This document shows, piece after piece, positions 26,417 to 36,165 of a stretch of 64,000 nt of DNA. Source of the stretch: Oscillatoria princeps RMCB-10 (GTDB taxonomy: Bacteria > Cyanobacteriota > Cyanobacteriia > Cyanobacteriales > Oscillatoriaceae); NCBI GenBank assembly GCA_019359235.1, contig JAHHHT010000009.1, forward strand, positions 124,001 through 188,000. The letters run 5' to 3'. The position numbers were made by a program, and so were the translations under genes. The notes below the pieces were generated by a model that worked only from the letters and a program-made list of their open reading frames with translations, was not told the DNA's origin and made no database searches. The number at the start of each line of letters is the position of its first letter. The stretch's first letter is position 1.

Positions 26417-27502
26417 ATGCTCAAACCTGAACATCGAGTCGCTATTCTCCTGCACGAAGGCATTCGCAGCACTTCTGGCAAAACCGGCCTGTCGCTTTTG
26501 CGCTACAGCGAAGCCTCCATTGTAGCAGTAATTGACCGGGAGTGTCCCGGTGAGTCCTTGCCAGAACTAACAGGAATTCCGCGTCAAGTTCCGATTGTTG
26601 CCTCGGTTGCGGAGGCGCTGGCTTACAGTCCGAACGTGCTGGCCATCGGCATCGCCCCCTCTGGCGGAGCCCTGCCGGCGGAGTGGCTGGCGGAAGTCAA
26701 GCAAGCCGTGGCGGCTGGGCTGTCTGTGGCCAACGGTTTGCACACCCACCTGGCAAAAGATGAGGAATTCCGCGAGTTGCTGCGGGAGGGGCAGTGGATC
26801 TGGGACATGCGCCGAGAGCCGGCTCGCTTGGCGATAGGCGGCGCATTAGCCCGCCAGCTCAGTTGCCGGCGCGTGCTGACGGTGGGCACCGATATGGCCA
26901 TCGGCAAGATGTCCACCAGTCTGGAATTGAACAGGGCGTCTCTGCGGCGGGGGTTGCGCTCCAAGTTTCTGGCCACGGGACAAGCGGGGCTGATGATTGC
27001 CGGTGACGGCATCGCCCTGGATGCGGTGCGAGTGGACTTCGCTGCCGGTGCCGTCGAGCAAATGGTGATCCAGTTTGGCCGCGAGCGCGACATCCTGCAC
27101 ATTGAGGGGCAGGGCTCCCTGCTGCATCCGGGCTCAACCGCAACTCTGCCACTGCTGCGGGGCTCCCAGCCGACTCATCTGGTGCTGGTGCACCGTGCCG
27201 GTCAAACCCACATCCGCAGACACCCCGAGGTGCCGATTCCTCCCCTGCCGGTGGTGGTTCAGCTGTATGAGGCGGTTGCCAGTGCCGGCGGGGCGCTGCA
27301 ACCGGCGCGGGTGGCTGCGATCGCACTCAACACACACGACCTCGACGCGCCGGCAGCGAGCGATGCGATCGCACAAGTCCGGGCGGAAACCGGCCTCCCC
27401 TGCACCGATCCCGTGCGCTTTGGCGCTGATTTGCTCTTAGATGCCGTCACCGAGGAAAGCCGGCTGGCCGGCGGTGAGAGCCGGTGCCGGCAGTCCCACT
27501 AG
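26417..27502 (+). CDS. dgcN: DUF1611 family protein, DgcN-like N-acyltransferase
   Basis: 361 residues. The N-terminal Rossmann-like part (HRVAILLHEGIRS) leads to the P-loop-like motif VGTDMAIGKMSTSLEL near residue 155, the family hallmark, then GQAGLMIAGDGIALDAV and HIEGQGSLLHPG. In characterised marine bacteria DgcN acetylates D-glutamate and DgcA racemises the product to the L form. The two genes are adjacent here in that order (DgcA first). No transporter or regulator for the pathway is nearby. The GC-rich C-terminus ends in a low-complexity region (RLAGGESRCRQSH). Confidence 0.85.
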   Translation: MLKPEHRVAILLHEGIRSTSGKTGLSLLRYSEASIVAVIDRECPGESLPELTGIPRQVPIVASVAEALAYSPNVLAIGIAPSGGALPAEWLAEVKQAVAAGLSVANGLHTHLAKDEEFRELLREGQWIWDMRREPARLAIGGALARQLSCRRVLTVGTDMAIGKMSTSLELNRASLRRGLRSKFLATGQAGLMIAGDGIALDAVRVDFAAGAVEQMVIQFGRERDILHIEGQGSLLHPGSTATLPLLRGSQPTHLVLVHRAGQTHIRRHPEVPIPPLPVVVQLYEAVASAGGALQPARVAAIALNTHDLDAPAASDAIAQVRAETGLPCTDPVRFGADLLLDAVTEESRLAGGESRCRQSH

Positions 27503-27508
27503 GACGTA

Positions 27509-27533
27509 GGACAGGCGTCTCGCCTGTCCCTGT
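27509..27533. terminator. Hairpin between convergent genes
   Basis: GGACAGGCG, TCT, CGCCTGTCC forms a 9-bp perfect stem followed by CTGTTTATTAT. It lies in the 34-base gap between the stop codons of the DUF1611 gene and the converging Ser/Thr kinase, so it could terminate both. The same GGACAGGCGTCNCGCCTGTCC unit occurs at 43897-43917, so it is also a dispersed repeat. Confidence 0.6.
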
Positions 27534-27536
27534 TTA

Positions 27537-29759
27537 TTATCTGACGGTCAGCTGTTCGGGCTTAGTAATTTCCAGCTCCAGCGTTCCCGCAACTTGTCTT
27601 GGCTCCACACCTGTCACCTTAACCGTTTTACCTTTGAGCGCGAATGGCAGCGGCGCACTGGGAATTTGATTGAGTACCGCCCTGGGCAAAACAACGCGAT
27701 AAGCTTGACCGTCCTGTCCTTGTACAGTGAGGTGAATGGTGTTAGCGTCGGGCAATTTAATATTACTGGCTGGGCCTTGGATTTCACCCGGTTGAGTGGC
27801 CGACTTGTCAGCGGAACTCCGGCAGAAAAAGCTCACGGGGTCTTGGTTCAAATCAACGCAGGCCAGAATACCCTCCACTCGGGCCATAATTTTTCTAAAT
27901 TGCGTGTAATCAACTTCCTTGCCTTCCCCGTAGTAGGCTTTTTCTTGAATCTCTGAGGGGGCGTGCAACAAAACGGTTTTGACCAAATTCCGCTCTTTTG
28001 GGGAAAGAGCCGGTGACAGGTACACTCCAGGACCGGGAATGGATTTGCTTATCCCGATTACCCGCACATCTGGGTCGTTTTGCAGGAACCTGTAAATACT
28101 AACCCCCACCTCAGCCTGCCGCGACTTCACCTTCTTCACAATGTCAGCAATTGCGTTCCCCATATCGACCCGGATAATTTTGCCGTAGAGGTCGTAGACA
28201 GGCATGTAAAAGGAAAGAGTGTTGCTGAATTCTCCCAAGGCAATTCTTTTGTCTGGCGTTAAATCATTTAACCCCTGGATTTGACTGTCCGAGCGAACAA
28301 AGAGAACCGATTCGATTTGAGGCTGTTTCGGGAACATCCGGGCGGCAAACACATAGCTGTTGTCTTGTGCGGCCACTGAGAGCTGGGCTGACAAGGGGAA
28401 GATTACATCCCATTTTTTTTCTATAATCCTATCTTTGGCATCCTTTAATGAGTCTTTTTCTCTAACCTCAATGCCCTCAATCTCAACATTTACCTCCTCA
28501 CCCAGCTTGGCTCCCAGCTCAGATTTCAAGTAATCCGCCAGGGGCAGGTAGTTTTCTTTTGGATTTCTGGGGGTGGTCACAACACCGATATTTAAGGTGC
28601 CGTCTCCTCCAAACGCCCCCTCTCGGTTGGGCTCCCCAGATTGCCCTTGGTTTTTGAGGTTGAGAAGGAAGAGCGACAGCGCCACAGCGGCGGCTGCCAA
28701 ACCGGCACCTGCCAAGGGCCAGAGTTGGCGGGGCGGCACTGGCACATCGGGCGCAGGCGCATAAAACGGCGGCGGCGGCGCAGTGGGGAGTTGCTCTTCC
28801 AGGAAGTGCAGGACTTCTACGGCAGATTGGAAGCGCTGAGCCGGCTTGGGGGCGAGCATCCGGTTGAGAGCCTCGGCCAGTTTCGGGCTGAGATCGATCT
28901 CCTTATCCCACACCCACTGCAGCGTGTTGGGATCTAGGAGTTGCCGGGGATCTTTTTTGCCCGTCAGCAGCACCAGGCCGGTGACGGCTAGGGCGTACAG
29001 ATCGCTGTGGGGCGCGACGATTCCCATCCGCAGTTGCTCGTCTGGGGCGTAGCCAACTTTACCGACGCAGGTGCCGGGAGCGGGCGAACCGGCTATCTGT
29101 GTGGCCACATTGATGGCGACTTCCTTGACTGCGCCCAGGTCAATCACCACCGGCAGGCTGTCTGCCGAGCGCAGGATAATGTTGTCTGGGGAAATGTCCC
29201 GGTGGATGACGCCCTGACCGTGCAGATAGCTCAAAACGGGGAGGAGTTGGCGAAACAGCTGCAGGATTTCCGCTTCGCTGAAGCTCTGCCCCAGCTCCAG
29301 GCGCTCCTGCAACAAGGCATAATAGGTTTGGCCTCCCACAAAGTCTTGGACTAAAAATAGCCTTGTCCCTTCCCGAAATATTTCCCAGAATTTGGGAATT
29401 TGCGGGTGTGCGAGTTTGTTGAGCGTCTGCGCTTCTCGCTTAAACAGTTCCTCTGCTCTCTGGAGGGCGTAGGTTCCTTGCAGTCCCGGGCTGAGTTCTT
29501 TGATCGCCACCTTGGCGTTAAATCGACCTGTATCTTCTGCCCGGTACGTTCTGCCAAACCCCCCCTGAGCCAACAGCCGCTCGATAATGTAGCGGTCCCG
29601 CAACCGCGCCCCCGCTTGCAACTCGGTAGAGGCTGCAGGCTGCGGTTCAAGGCTTGCCTGACTGGGGGTCAATCCTGCCAAGGAGCTGCCACAGTCAGAA
29701 CAAAAAAGGTTTTCCACCGGATTTTCTTTGCCACAGTTTGCGCAAGTAATGACATTCAT
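27537..29759 (-). CDS. Ser/Thr protein kinase with zinc ribbon and extracytoplasmic PhnD-like domain
   Basis: 740 residues from the ATG at 29759, which begins the zinc ribbon directly (C6, C9, C20, C23). A kinase domain follows at about 55-320: GGFGRTYRA glycine loop, VAIKEL lysine, HRDISPDNIILR catalytic loop, and DLG in place of DFG. A single membrane span is at about 350-372. Outside the membrane there is a PhnD-type binding domain (about 390-640; LNIGVVTTPRNPKENYLPLA, LFVRSDSQIQGLNDL, IALGEFSNT) and a small beta-rich C-terminal domain. The architecture suggests a receptor kinase that reads a periplasmic oxyanion-like ligand (inference). An upstream in-frame ATG (29819) is less likely. Convergent with the DgcN-like gene. 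Confidence 0.88.
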   Translation of the reverse strand: MNVITCANCGKENPVENLFCSDCGSSLAGLTPSQASLEPQPAASTELQAGARLRDRYIIERLLAQGGFGRTYRAEDTGRFNAKVAIKELSPGLQGTYALQRAEELFKREAQTLNKLAHPQIPKFWEIFREGTRLFLVQDFVGGQTYYALLQERLELGQSFSEAEILQLFRQLLPVLSYLHGQGVIHRDISPDNIILRSADSLPVVIDLGAVKEVAINVATQIAGSPAPGTCVGKVGYAPDEQLRMGIVAPHSDLYALAVTGLVLLTGKKDPRQLLDPNTLQWVWDKEIDLSPKLAEALNRMLAPKPAQRFQSAVEVLHFLEEQLPTAPPPPFYAPAPDVPVPPRQLWPLAGAGLAAAAVALSLFLLNLKNQGQSGEPNREGAFGGDGTLNIGVVTTPRNPKENYLPLADYLKSELGAKLGEEVNVEIEGIEVREKDSLKDAKDRIIEKKWDVIFPLSAQLSVAAQDNSYVFAARMFPKQPQIESVLFVRSDSQIQGLNDLTPDKRIALGEFSNTLSFYMPVYDLYGKIIRVDMGNAIADIVKKVKSRQAEVGVSIYRFLQNDPDVRVIGISKSIPGPGVYLSPALSPKERNLVKTVLLHAPSEIQEKAYYGEGKEVDYTQFRKIMARVEGILACVDLNQDPVSFFCRSSADKSATQPGEIQGPASNIKLPDANTIHLTVQGQDGQAYRVVLPRAVLNQIPSAPLPFALKGKTVKVTGVEPRQVAGTLELEITKPEQLTVR

Positions 29760-30802
29760 GAAACCACTCTCAGACCTTTCTGCTTGTCGGTTGCTATTAG
29801 CCGGTGCCTGCTGGCTCACTATTTACTCAATTTTAGGCGCATTTATGGCAAGGCTTGCTTGACCGCCCCTGCCGGCTGCCGGCTTTTCTTACAGGGACTG
29901 CTCCGTATTGGGAGCGTCCCAGTTTGGTAAATCGGCTCTTTGGGTGCCTCTCCCTTGGGGATAGCACCCTACTGCTGACCCTCTATCTGTCACCTAAGAG
30001 CCTAGCTGGCACCCGCTCTGTCCGGGAGCGCTGTGCCGGTTTCCAGATTTCTCCATACGGCGGCTATACTGAGCGTGCCGGGACTGGCTTGAACTCCTTG
30101 TTGCCACAGCTGGGGGCTGAAACGAATACCAGCGCGAATATCCGTTTAATTAGTTTTTACCGGCAGGAGGAAATTAATTCCCGGCAATTAACCGGATTTT
30201 ATATAAATCGAAGCCCGCCTGGACACAGGAGATGCCAAAACTCATCAGTCTCCCGACTCCCACCCCAATGCCGGCACGCCGTTTGTAGTTGGGCTTTAGC
30301 CCCACCGGCCCATGCCGGCCCGCCGTTCCGCCTTTTCTATTTTATCGGCTTCTAAACCAACATGCAGGACAATTTACGATTCTTAAAAAAATCTCTAAAA
30401 CTGTCGCAAAGTCTGTCCCTTAAAAGGGCGGCCTTCCCGAAAATTTTACAGGATTAATAGCGAGTGGGGAGCGCATGAAGAAACCCACCGACTCGCTGGT
30501 GGCGACTGCCTAAACCTTCTCGCAGTCACGGTTAAATTTGCGCTCGCCGGCTGACATTCCGGAAGCCGGCGGGTTAGACTTGGAACACCCATTGCCCAAC
30601 CGGCACCGTGCGGTGTTGCAATTCCTTTGAATCTGTGCTTCCGGCTACCGCAAGCCACTGCTACGGGCGAGGAGGCTGGGTATTTCGCCACCGGCTGCGC
30701 GGGAAATGGCGTTGAAAATGTTAAAATATATTTAAATATACAAGTCTCACTCATAAACTATTGTAGAATCGGAATAAAATAGAGCGACAAAGGCAAGCAA
30801 AA
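29760..30802. other. Divergent intergenic region, nothing recognised
   Basis: About 1 kb between the divergently transcribed Ser/Thr kinase and the large PAS kinase. It is poor in conserved words apart from CCGGC-type motifs, GCCGGCTGCCGGC at about 29871-29883, and an AT-rich part at 30715-30785 that probably holds the promoter of the PAS kinase. Open frames here show no family similarity. No RNA gene seen. Confidence 0.45.
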
Positions 30803-33800
30803 GTGGCTACCCGAGGATTAAAAGGCCAAAACACAAAGCGCAAAACCGCAAAGGCAGCACTGTTCGAGAGCCAGCAGCGACTTCGGATTATGGCAGATAC
30901 GGCTCCCGCAATGATTTGGGTAGCCGGTACAGAGCTTGGCGCGGTTAATGGACATATCCCGGCTGGTGTGGGAACGCCTGACACCCAAAGCAACCTTGAC
31001 CGGCATTACTTCAACCCACTCTGGCTGGAATTTACCGGACGAACCCTGGAGCAAGAACAGGGATCGGGCTGGCTGTCAGGCATCCATCCCGAGGACAGAC
31101 AGCGGTATTCAGACAATTATATCAGGGAGTTTGTGGAGCGCCGGCGCTTCCAGATGCAATATCGCCTCAGAAGTGCCGGTGGGGAATATCGCTGGATTTT
31201 GGATACAGCTACCCCGCAGTTTTTGCCAGATGGCCAGTTTTTCGGGTACGCGGGCTCCTGTGCGGACATCACCGAAGTCAGAGGGGCGGGGGGTTTGGCC
31301 CATTACCAGGATTCGGGAGAACTTCACAATTCTAACGGCTGCAGCGGTGCTGCTGAATTAATACAGGCTAAAAAGCCCGATAGAAGCCAGGGGCGAAAGC
31401 GCCAATCCGCTGAAAAACCATTAAATAAAAGCGAACAATTTAACCGAAATTTGTTTGAGAGCTGTCCCATCGGTCTGGCCTTGTGCCGGCTGGATGGGAA
31501 GCTGGTTGAGGTCAATCCGGCTTTTGCAGCCATTCTCGGTCGAACCGGAGAAGAAACCCTCAACCTAACCTACTGGGAAATCACGCCGAAAAAATACCAG
31601 GCGCAAGAACAAATCCAGCTGGAGAGTTTAGAAAAGACGGGGCGCTATGGCCCTTATGAAAAAGAATACATTCACAAAGACGGGCATTTTGTGCCGGTGC
31701 GGCTCAAGGGTGTGATAGTCGAAAAAGAGGGAGAGCGGCTGATATGGTCGAGCGTGGAAGACATCAGCCACCACAAGCAAGCTGAAGAAGCATTGCGCGT
31801 CAGCGAAGAGCGATTGCAGCTGGCACTAAAGGGAGCTGAGGTTGGGCTGTGGGACTGGAACGTAGCCACAGGAGAGACTTATTTCAGCCCCCGGTTTATG
31901 GAGATGAGTGGCTACAGGGCGGGCGAACTGGAAGGACACGTCAACAGTTGGATAAGTCTGGTAAATCCTGAAGACATGCCCTCGGTGACGGAAGTATTGA
32001 ACCCTCATTTTGAAGGGCGCACGCCTGCCTACCAAGCCGAATTTAGATTCAAGACAAAATCAGGGGAATGGCAGTGGATTCAGGCAAGCGGAAAAGTAGT
32101 AGAGCGGGATGAAACCGGCAAGCCCCTCAGGATGACCGGCACCCACAAAGATATCACAAAACGCAAGCGCATTGAAGACGCATTAATCAAAGAAAGAGAC
32201 TTCAACAAAACCATTATCGAAACCTGTCCAGCGTTTATCGTGACAGTGGACGCGAACCTGAAAATCCGGATGATGAACCCAGCCATGCTGAGCGCCCTGG
32301 GCTACACCCCAGAAGAAGTGGCCGGCAGGGATTACATGGAGACTTTCGTGCCCTTGGAGGAACGCGCGGCGTTACGCGAAACTGTCGAGCGCCTGAGGAG
32401 GCTGAGGGTGCCGATGATTCACGCCAACTGCGTGCTGACTAAAGACGGACAAAAAAGGTTCGTCGAGTGGCGCGGACGGTTAGTCTTTAAACACAGCGGT
32501 GAAGTGGACTTCTTCTTTGGGGTGGGAATTGACATCACCGAACGCGCCGCCGCCGAAGAAGCGCTGCGCTTAAGCGAAGAGCGATTCCGCTCCACCTTCG
32601 AGCAAGCCGCAGTAGGCATTTGCCATGTGGGCGCTAAAGATAGCCGGTGGCTGCTAGTCAATCAAAGATTTTGTGAGATTGTGGGTTACAGCTTTGAGGA
32701 ACTGCAGGCGCTGACGTTCCAGGAAATCACGCACCCGGATGACCTGGATGCCGATCTGGAGTGCCTTCGCCTGCTGCAGGCGGGGGAGATTCCGCGCTAC
32801 TCGATGGAAAAGCGCTACATCCGCAAAGATGGCTCCCACATCTGGGTTCACCTCACCGTGTCCTTGGTGCGCTCCCCTTCAGGAGAGCCGAAATATTTGA
32901 TTGGCGCGGTCGAAGATATCAACTCGCGCAAAACGCTGGAAAACGAATTAGCCAGGGGGCAAGCCCGCTTTGACGCCTTTTTCACCAATTCGCCCGCCGG
33001 CCTATTAATTCTAGACGACCAGATGCGGTATGTGCAAATTAACGAAGCGCTAGCAGACATAAACGGGCTGTCCGTGGCAGGCCATCTGGGAAAAACCGTG
33101 GGGGAAATCCTGCCCGATCTGGCACCTGCTGTAGAGCCAATGTACCGGCGGATACTGACCGCAGGCGAAGCGTTTCTCAACATGGAAATCAGCGGCGAAA
33201 CACCAAAACAGCCCGGTGTGAAGCGGTATTGGATGGCCTCTTACTTTCCCCTCCCTGGCCCGGACGGTAAACCAGCCGCCATCGGTGCAGTCGCGATTGA
33301 AATCACCGAGCGCAAGCGGGCCGAAGTTGCGCTGCGACAGTACCAGGAACGCCTAGAAGACCTAGTGGCAGAGCGCACTGCGGAACTTTCCAGGGCAAAT
33401 GAGCAACTGCAACAGGAAATCCTCGACCGACAGCAGGCCGAGTCGGAGATCCAGCGCAGCTACAACCTCTTGCGCACCGTCCTTGAAAGCACCGCTGATG
33501 GCATTTTTGTCAGAGACCTTCAGGGGCGTTATGTAATGGTTAACCCTGCCGCTGCCAGCATTGCTAGAATGTCTGTGCGGGAAATGATTGGCAAGAAAGA
33601 CACCGAGCTATTGCCGCCTGAACTTGCCCGCCAAATCATGGAGAAAGACCGCGAAATCATAACATCGGGGGAAGCTCAGAGATTTGAGGAAGATGCGCTG
33701 GTAGCGGGCGAAATCCAGACGCTACTCACCACGAAAAGCTGCTGGCGGGACGGTTTTGGCAACGTCATCGGTATAGTGGGTGTGGTGCAGGACATCACGG

Positions 33801-36133
33801 AGCGCAAGGCGCTGGAGAGAGAGTTAGTTCTGCGGCAAGCTCGCTTTGACGCCTTTTTCAAAGCGGCAAACGCCGGTATGCTAATCCTCGATCGGGAGCT
33901 GCGGTATGTGCAAATCAACGAAACCCTGGCAGAAATGAATGGGCCATCAGTAGAAGAGCATTTGGGCAAAACCGTGGCTGAAGTGCTGCCGCATCTGGCA
34001 CCTATGATGGAGCCTCAATTTCAGCGGATGCTGGCCACGGGAGAACCCGATCTCAACAAGGAAATTAGCGGTTATACGCCAAAAGAACCGGGTGTTTTGC
34101 GACACTGGCTCGCCTCTTTCTTCCCCCTGCCCGGTGAGGATAGCTTCATTGGAATTGGTGGGGTTGTCATTGAAATCTCGCACCGCAAACGGGCGGAGGA
34201 GGCGCTGCAAGAGCAAATTATGCAGAATCAACTGATTCTGCAAACCGCGCTGGATGGTTTCTTCAAATTGGGTCTTTACGGGCAGGTTCTCGAAGTCAAT
34301 CCCGCGTTTTCCGCAATTGTGGGATATTCGCGGGAGGAACTGCTTGGCATGCGCATTACCGAACTTGAGGCGCAGGAAAACCCTGAAGAAACAGCAAGGC
34401 ACATAGAGCGCGTCATCCAAACCGGCTCTGACCGCTTCCAGACCAAGCACCGCCGGAAAGATGGGCTTTTTGTAGATTTGGAAATCAGCGCCAGCTTTGT
34501 CGAGATTGGCTGCGACAGATTCATCTTTTGCTTCGCACGCGACATTACTGAGCGCGTGCGATCGGAAGAAGCTTTGCGGCAATCGGAGCAAGCCCTCAGA
34601 CAGCAAGCACAGCGGGAAGCGCTGCTCAACCGGCTCGCCAGAGCCATCCGCAACTCCTTAGATTTGGACACGATTCTGGAAACTGCAGTGCGGGAGATCC
34701 GCAATCTGATGCAGGTGGATTGGTGCTGCTTCAGCTGGTATCGCAATAACGCCAAACCGCCTGTTTGGGAAGTGGTGCATGAGGCGAAGAATCCCTCCTT
34801 ACTAACCCTGATTGGTTCCTCCCCGGTTGAGACACTTAGCCCCTTGGTGCTGCAGTTCTTAGAGCGGCAAATCCACCACCCCGCTGATGCCAGCACTCTC
34901 AATGAGCTAGGAATCAGCTATCTCTACCTGTCGTTGGGCATGAGTTCAACGGTGGTGCTGCTGATTCAGACTCAAAGCGGTGACGTTGGCATGATTTGCT
35001 GCAATCACACTCAGGGATTGCGTCCTTGGAGCGAGACTGAAGTGGAACTGCTGCAAGCCGTTACAGACCAACTCGCGATTGCCATTGACCAAGCCAGACT
35101 CTACGAGAAAACCCGCGCTGCTGCTAAGGAAGCCCGTGAGCGAGCGAAGCAACTCCAACACACCCTGCACGAACTCCAGCGCACTCAAGCTCAGCTGATT
35201 CAGAGCGAGAAAATGTCGAGCCTCGGACAGCTGGTTGCCGGTGTCGCTCACGAAATCAACAACCCGGTTAATTTCATTTACGGCAATATCACTTATGCCA
35301 GTGACTACGCCCAAGACTTACTGAGATTGGTGCGAGTCTACCAGCAGGAATACCCCAATCCCACACCGGCAATCCGGTCGGAATTGGAAACCGTCGATCT
35401 GGATTTCCTGCGCCAAGACTTCCCCAGACTCCTGTCTTCTATGAAAGTGGGAGCCGACCGCATCCGCGAGATTGTACTTTCGCTGCGCACTTTCTCGCGG
35501 CTGGACGAAGCCGAAATGAAGGCGGTCGATATTCACTCTGGCATCGAGAGCACGCTGCTGATTTTGCAAAACCGGCTGAAAGGTAAACCGGGCTATCCGG
35601 CGATCCAGGTGATTAAAAACTACGGCAATCTGCCCAATGTGGAGTGCTATGCCGGTCAGCTGAATCAGGTGTTTATGAACATTCTCTCCAATGCCATTGA
35701 TGCGCTGGAAGAGGGGCATCGGGCATCGGGCATCGGGCGCGGGAAAGAACCACCGCACACCCCGCCCAATCCTCAATGCCCAGTGCCTACGATTGAGATT
35801 AGCACTTCAATAGGGCATGGGGAATTGGGAATGGGGCATGGGGAAGAAAAACAATCACCAATCACCAATGCCCAATGCCCAGTGCCCAATCCCCAATTTG
35901 TTGAAATTCGCATTGCCGACAATGGCCCTGGCATTCGTGAGGAAGTTCGCCGGCGGCTGTTTGACCCCTTCTTTACTACGAAGCCGGTCGGTCAAGGCAC
36001 CGGCTTGGGGTTGTCGATTAGCTACCAGATTGTGGTGGAAAAACACGGGGGAACGCTGACGTGCAATTCCGCACCCGGACAGGGGGCTGAGTTTGTGATT
36101 TCTATTCCTATTTATCAGCTCAAGAGGGGCTGA
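30803..36133 (+). CDS. Soluble multi-PAS/GAF histidine kinase (nine PAS-like modules)
   Basis: 1776 residues from a GTG start, no membrane span, so cytoplasmic. PAS-like modules begin at about residues 24, 210, 331, 461, 589, 717, 886, 1010 and 1138; each ends in a D-I-(T/S)-x-(R/H)-K type linker. A coiled coil lies at about 845-885 and a GAF domain at about 1270-1430 (without an obvious bilin-binding context). The kinase core follows: [16 protein letters not shown] near 1482, N-box [16 protein letters not shown], two heptamer-derived insertions at about 1637-1699, G1 [25 protein letters not shown] near 1722. PAS modules 6 and 8 are strongly alike (RFDAFF, RYVQINE, HLGKTV), an internal duplication. 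Partner regulator not visible. Confidence 0.92.
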   Translation: MATRGLKGQNTKRKTAKAALFESQQRLRIMADTAPAMIWVAGTELGAVNGHIPAGVGTPDTQSNLDRHYFNPLWLEFTGRTLEQEQGSGWLSGIHPEDRQRYSDNYIREFVERRRFQMQYRLRSAGGEYRWILDTATPQFLPDGQFFGYAGSCADITEVRGAGGLAHYQDSGELHNSNGCSGAAELIQAKKPDRSQGRKRQSAEKPLNKSEQFNRNLFESCPIGLALCRLDGKLVEVNPAFAAILGRTGEETLNLTYWEITPKKYQAQEQIQLESLEKTGRYGPYEKEYIHKDGHFVPVRLKGVIVEKEGERLIWSSVEDISHHKQAEEALRVSEERLQLALKGAEVGLWDWNVATGETYFSPRFMEMSGYRAGELEGHVNSWISLVNPEDMPSVTEVLNPHFEGRTPAYQAEFRFKTKSGEWQWIQASGKVVERDETGKPLRMTGTHKDITKRKRIEDALIKERDFNKTIIETCPAFIVTVDANLKIRMMNPAMLSALGYTPEEVAGRDYMETFVPLEERAALRETVERLRRLRVPMIHANCVLTKDGQKRFVEWRGRLVFKHSGEVDFFFGVGIDITERAAAEEALRLSEERFRSTFEQAAVGICHVGAKDSRWLLVNQRFCEIVGYSFEELQALTFQEITHPDDLDADLECLRLLQAGEIPRYSMEKRYIRKDGSHIWVHLTVSLVRSPSGEPKYLIGAVEDINSRKTLENELARGQARFDAFFTNSPAGLLILDDQMRYVQINEALADINGLSVAGHLGKTVGEILPDLAPAVEPMYRRILTAGEAFLNMEISGETPKQPGVKRYWMASYFPLPGPDGKPAAIGAVAIEITERKRAEVALRQYQERLEDLVAERTAELSRANEQLQQEILDRQQAESEIQRSYNLLRTVLESTADGIFVRDLQGRYVMVNPAAASIARMSVREMIGKKDTELLPPELARQIMEKDREIITSGEAQRFEEDALVAGEIQTLLTTKSCWRDGFGNVIGIVGVVQDITERKALERELVLRQARFDAFFKAANAGMLILDRELRYVQINETLAEMNGPSVEEHLGKTVAEVLPHLAPMMEPQFQRMLATGEPDLNKEISGYTPKEPGVLRHWLASFFPLPGEDSFIGIGGVVIEISHRKRAEEALQEQIMQNQLILQTALDGFFKLGLYGQVLEVNPAFSAIVGYSREELLGMRITELEAQENPEETARHIERVIQTGSDRFQTKHRRKDGLFVDLEISASFVEIGCDRFIFCFARDITERVRSEEALRQSEQALRQQAQREALLNRLARAIRNSLDLDTILETAVREIRNLMQVDWCCFSWYRNNAKPPVWEVVHEAKNPSLLTLIGSSPVETLSPLVLQFLERQIHHPADASTLNELGISYLYLSLGMSSTVVLLIQTQSGDVGMICCNHTQGLRPWSETEVELLQAVTDQLAIAIDQARLYEKTRAAAKEARERAKQLQHTLHELQRTQAQLIQSEKMSSLGQLVAGVAHEINNPVNFIYGNITYASDYAQDLLRLVRVYQQEYPNPTPAIRSELETVDLDFLRQDFPRLLSSMKVGADRIREIVLSLRTFSRLDEAEMKAVDIHSGIESTLLILQNRLKGKPGYPAIQVIKNYGNLPNVECYAGQLNQVFMNILSNAIDALEEGHRASGIGRGKEPPHTPPNPQCPVPTIEISTSIGHGELGMGHGEEKQSPITNAQCPVPNPQFVEIRIADNGPGIREEVRRRLFDPFFTTKPVGQGTGLGLSISYQIVVEKHGGTLTCNSAPGQGAEFVISIPIYQLKRG
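35713..35898. repeat. Heptamer-type repeat tracts inside the multi-PAS kinase gene
   Basis: GGGCATC words (35715-35740), then GGGCATG/GGGAATT words (35813-35842), then CAATGCC/CAGTGCC words (35862-35895). They encode RASGIGRG, GHGELGMGHGEE and NAQCPVPNPQ without frame disruption. Their positions between N-box and G1 box correspond to those in the CHASE kinase gene. Confidence 0.8.
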
Positions 36134-36165
36134 GATGTGGGCATTGGGCATGGGGGATTTGCTCC

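Noticed and set aside
34276-34902. Long minus-strand frame antisense to the multi-PAS kinase
   Set aside because: Ser/Arg/Cys-biased shadow of the kinase gene with no family similarity.
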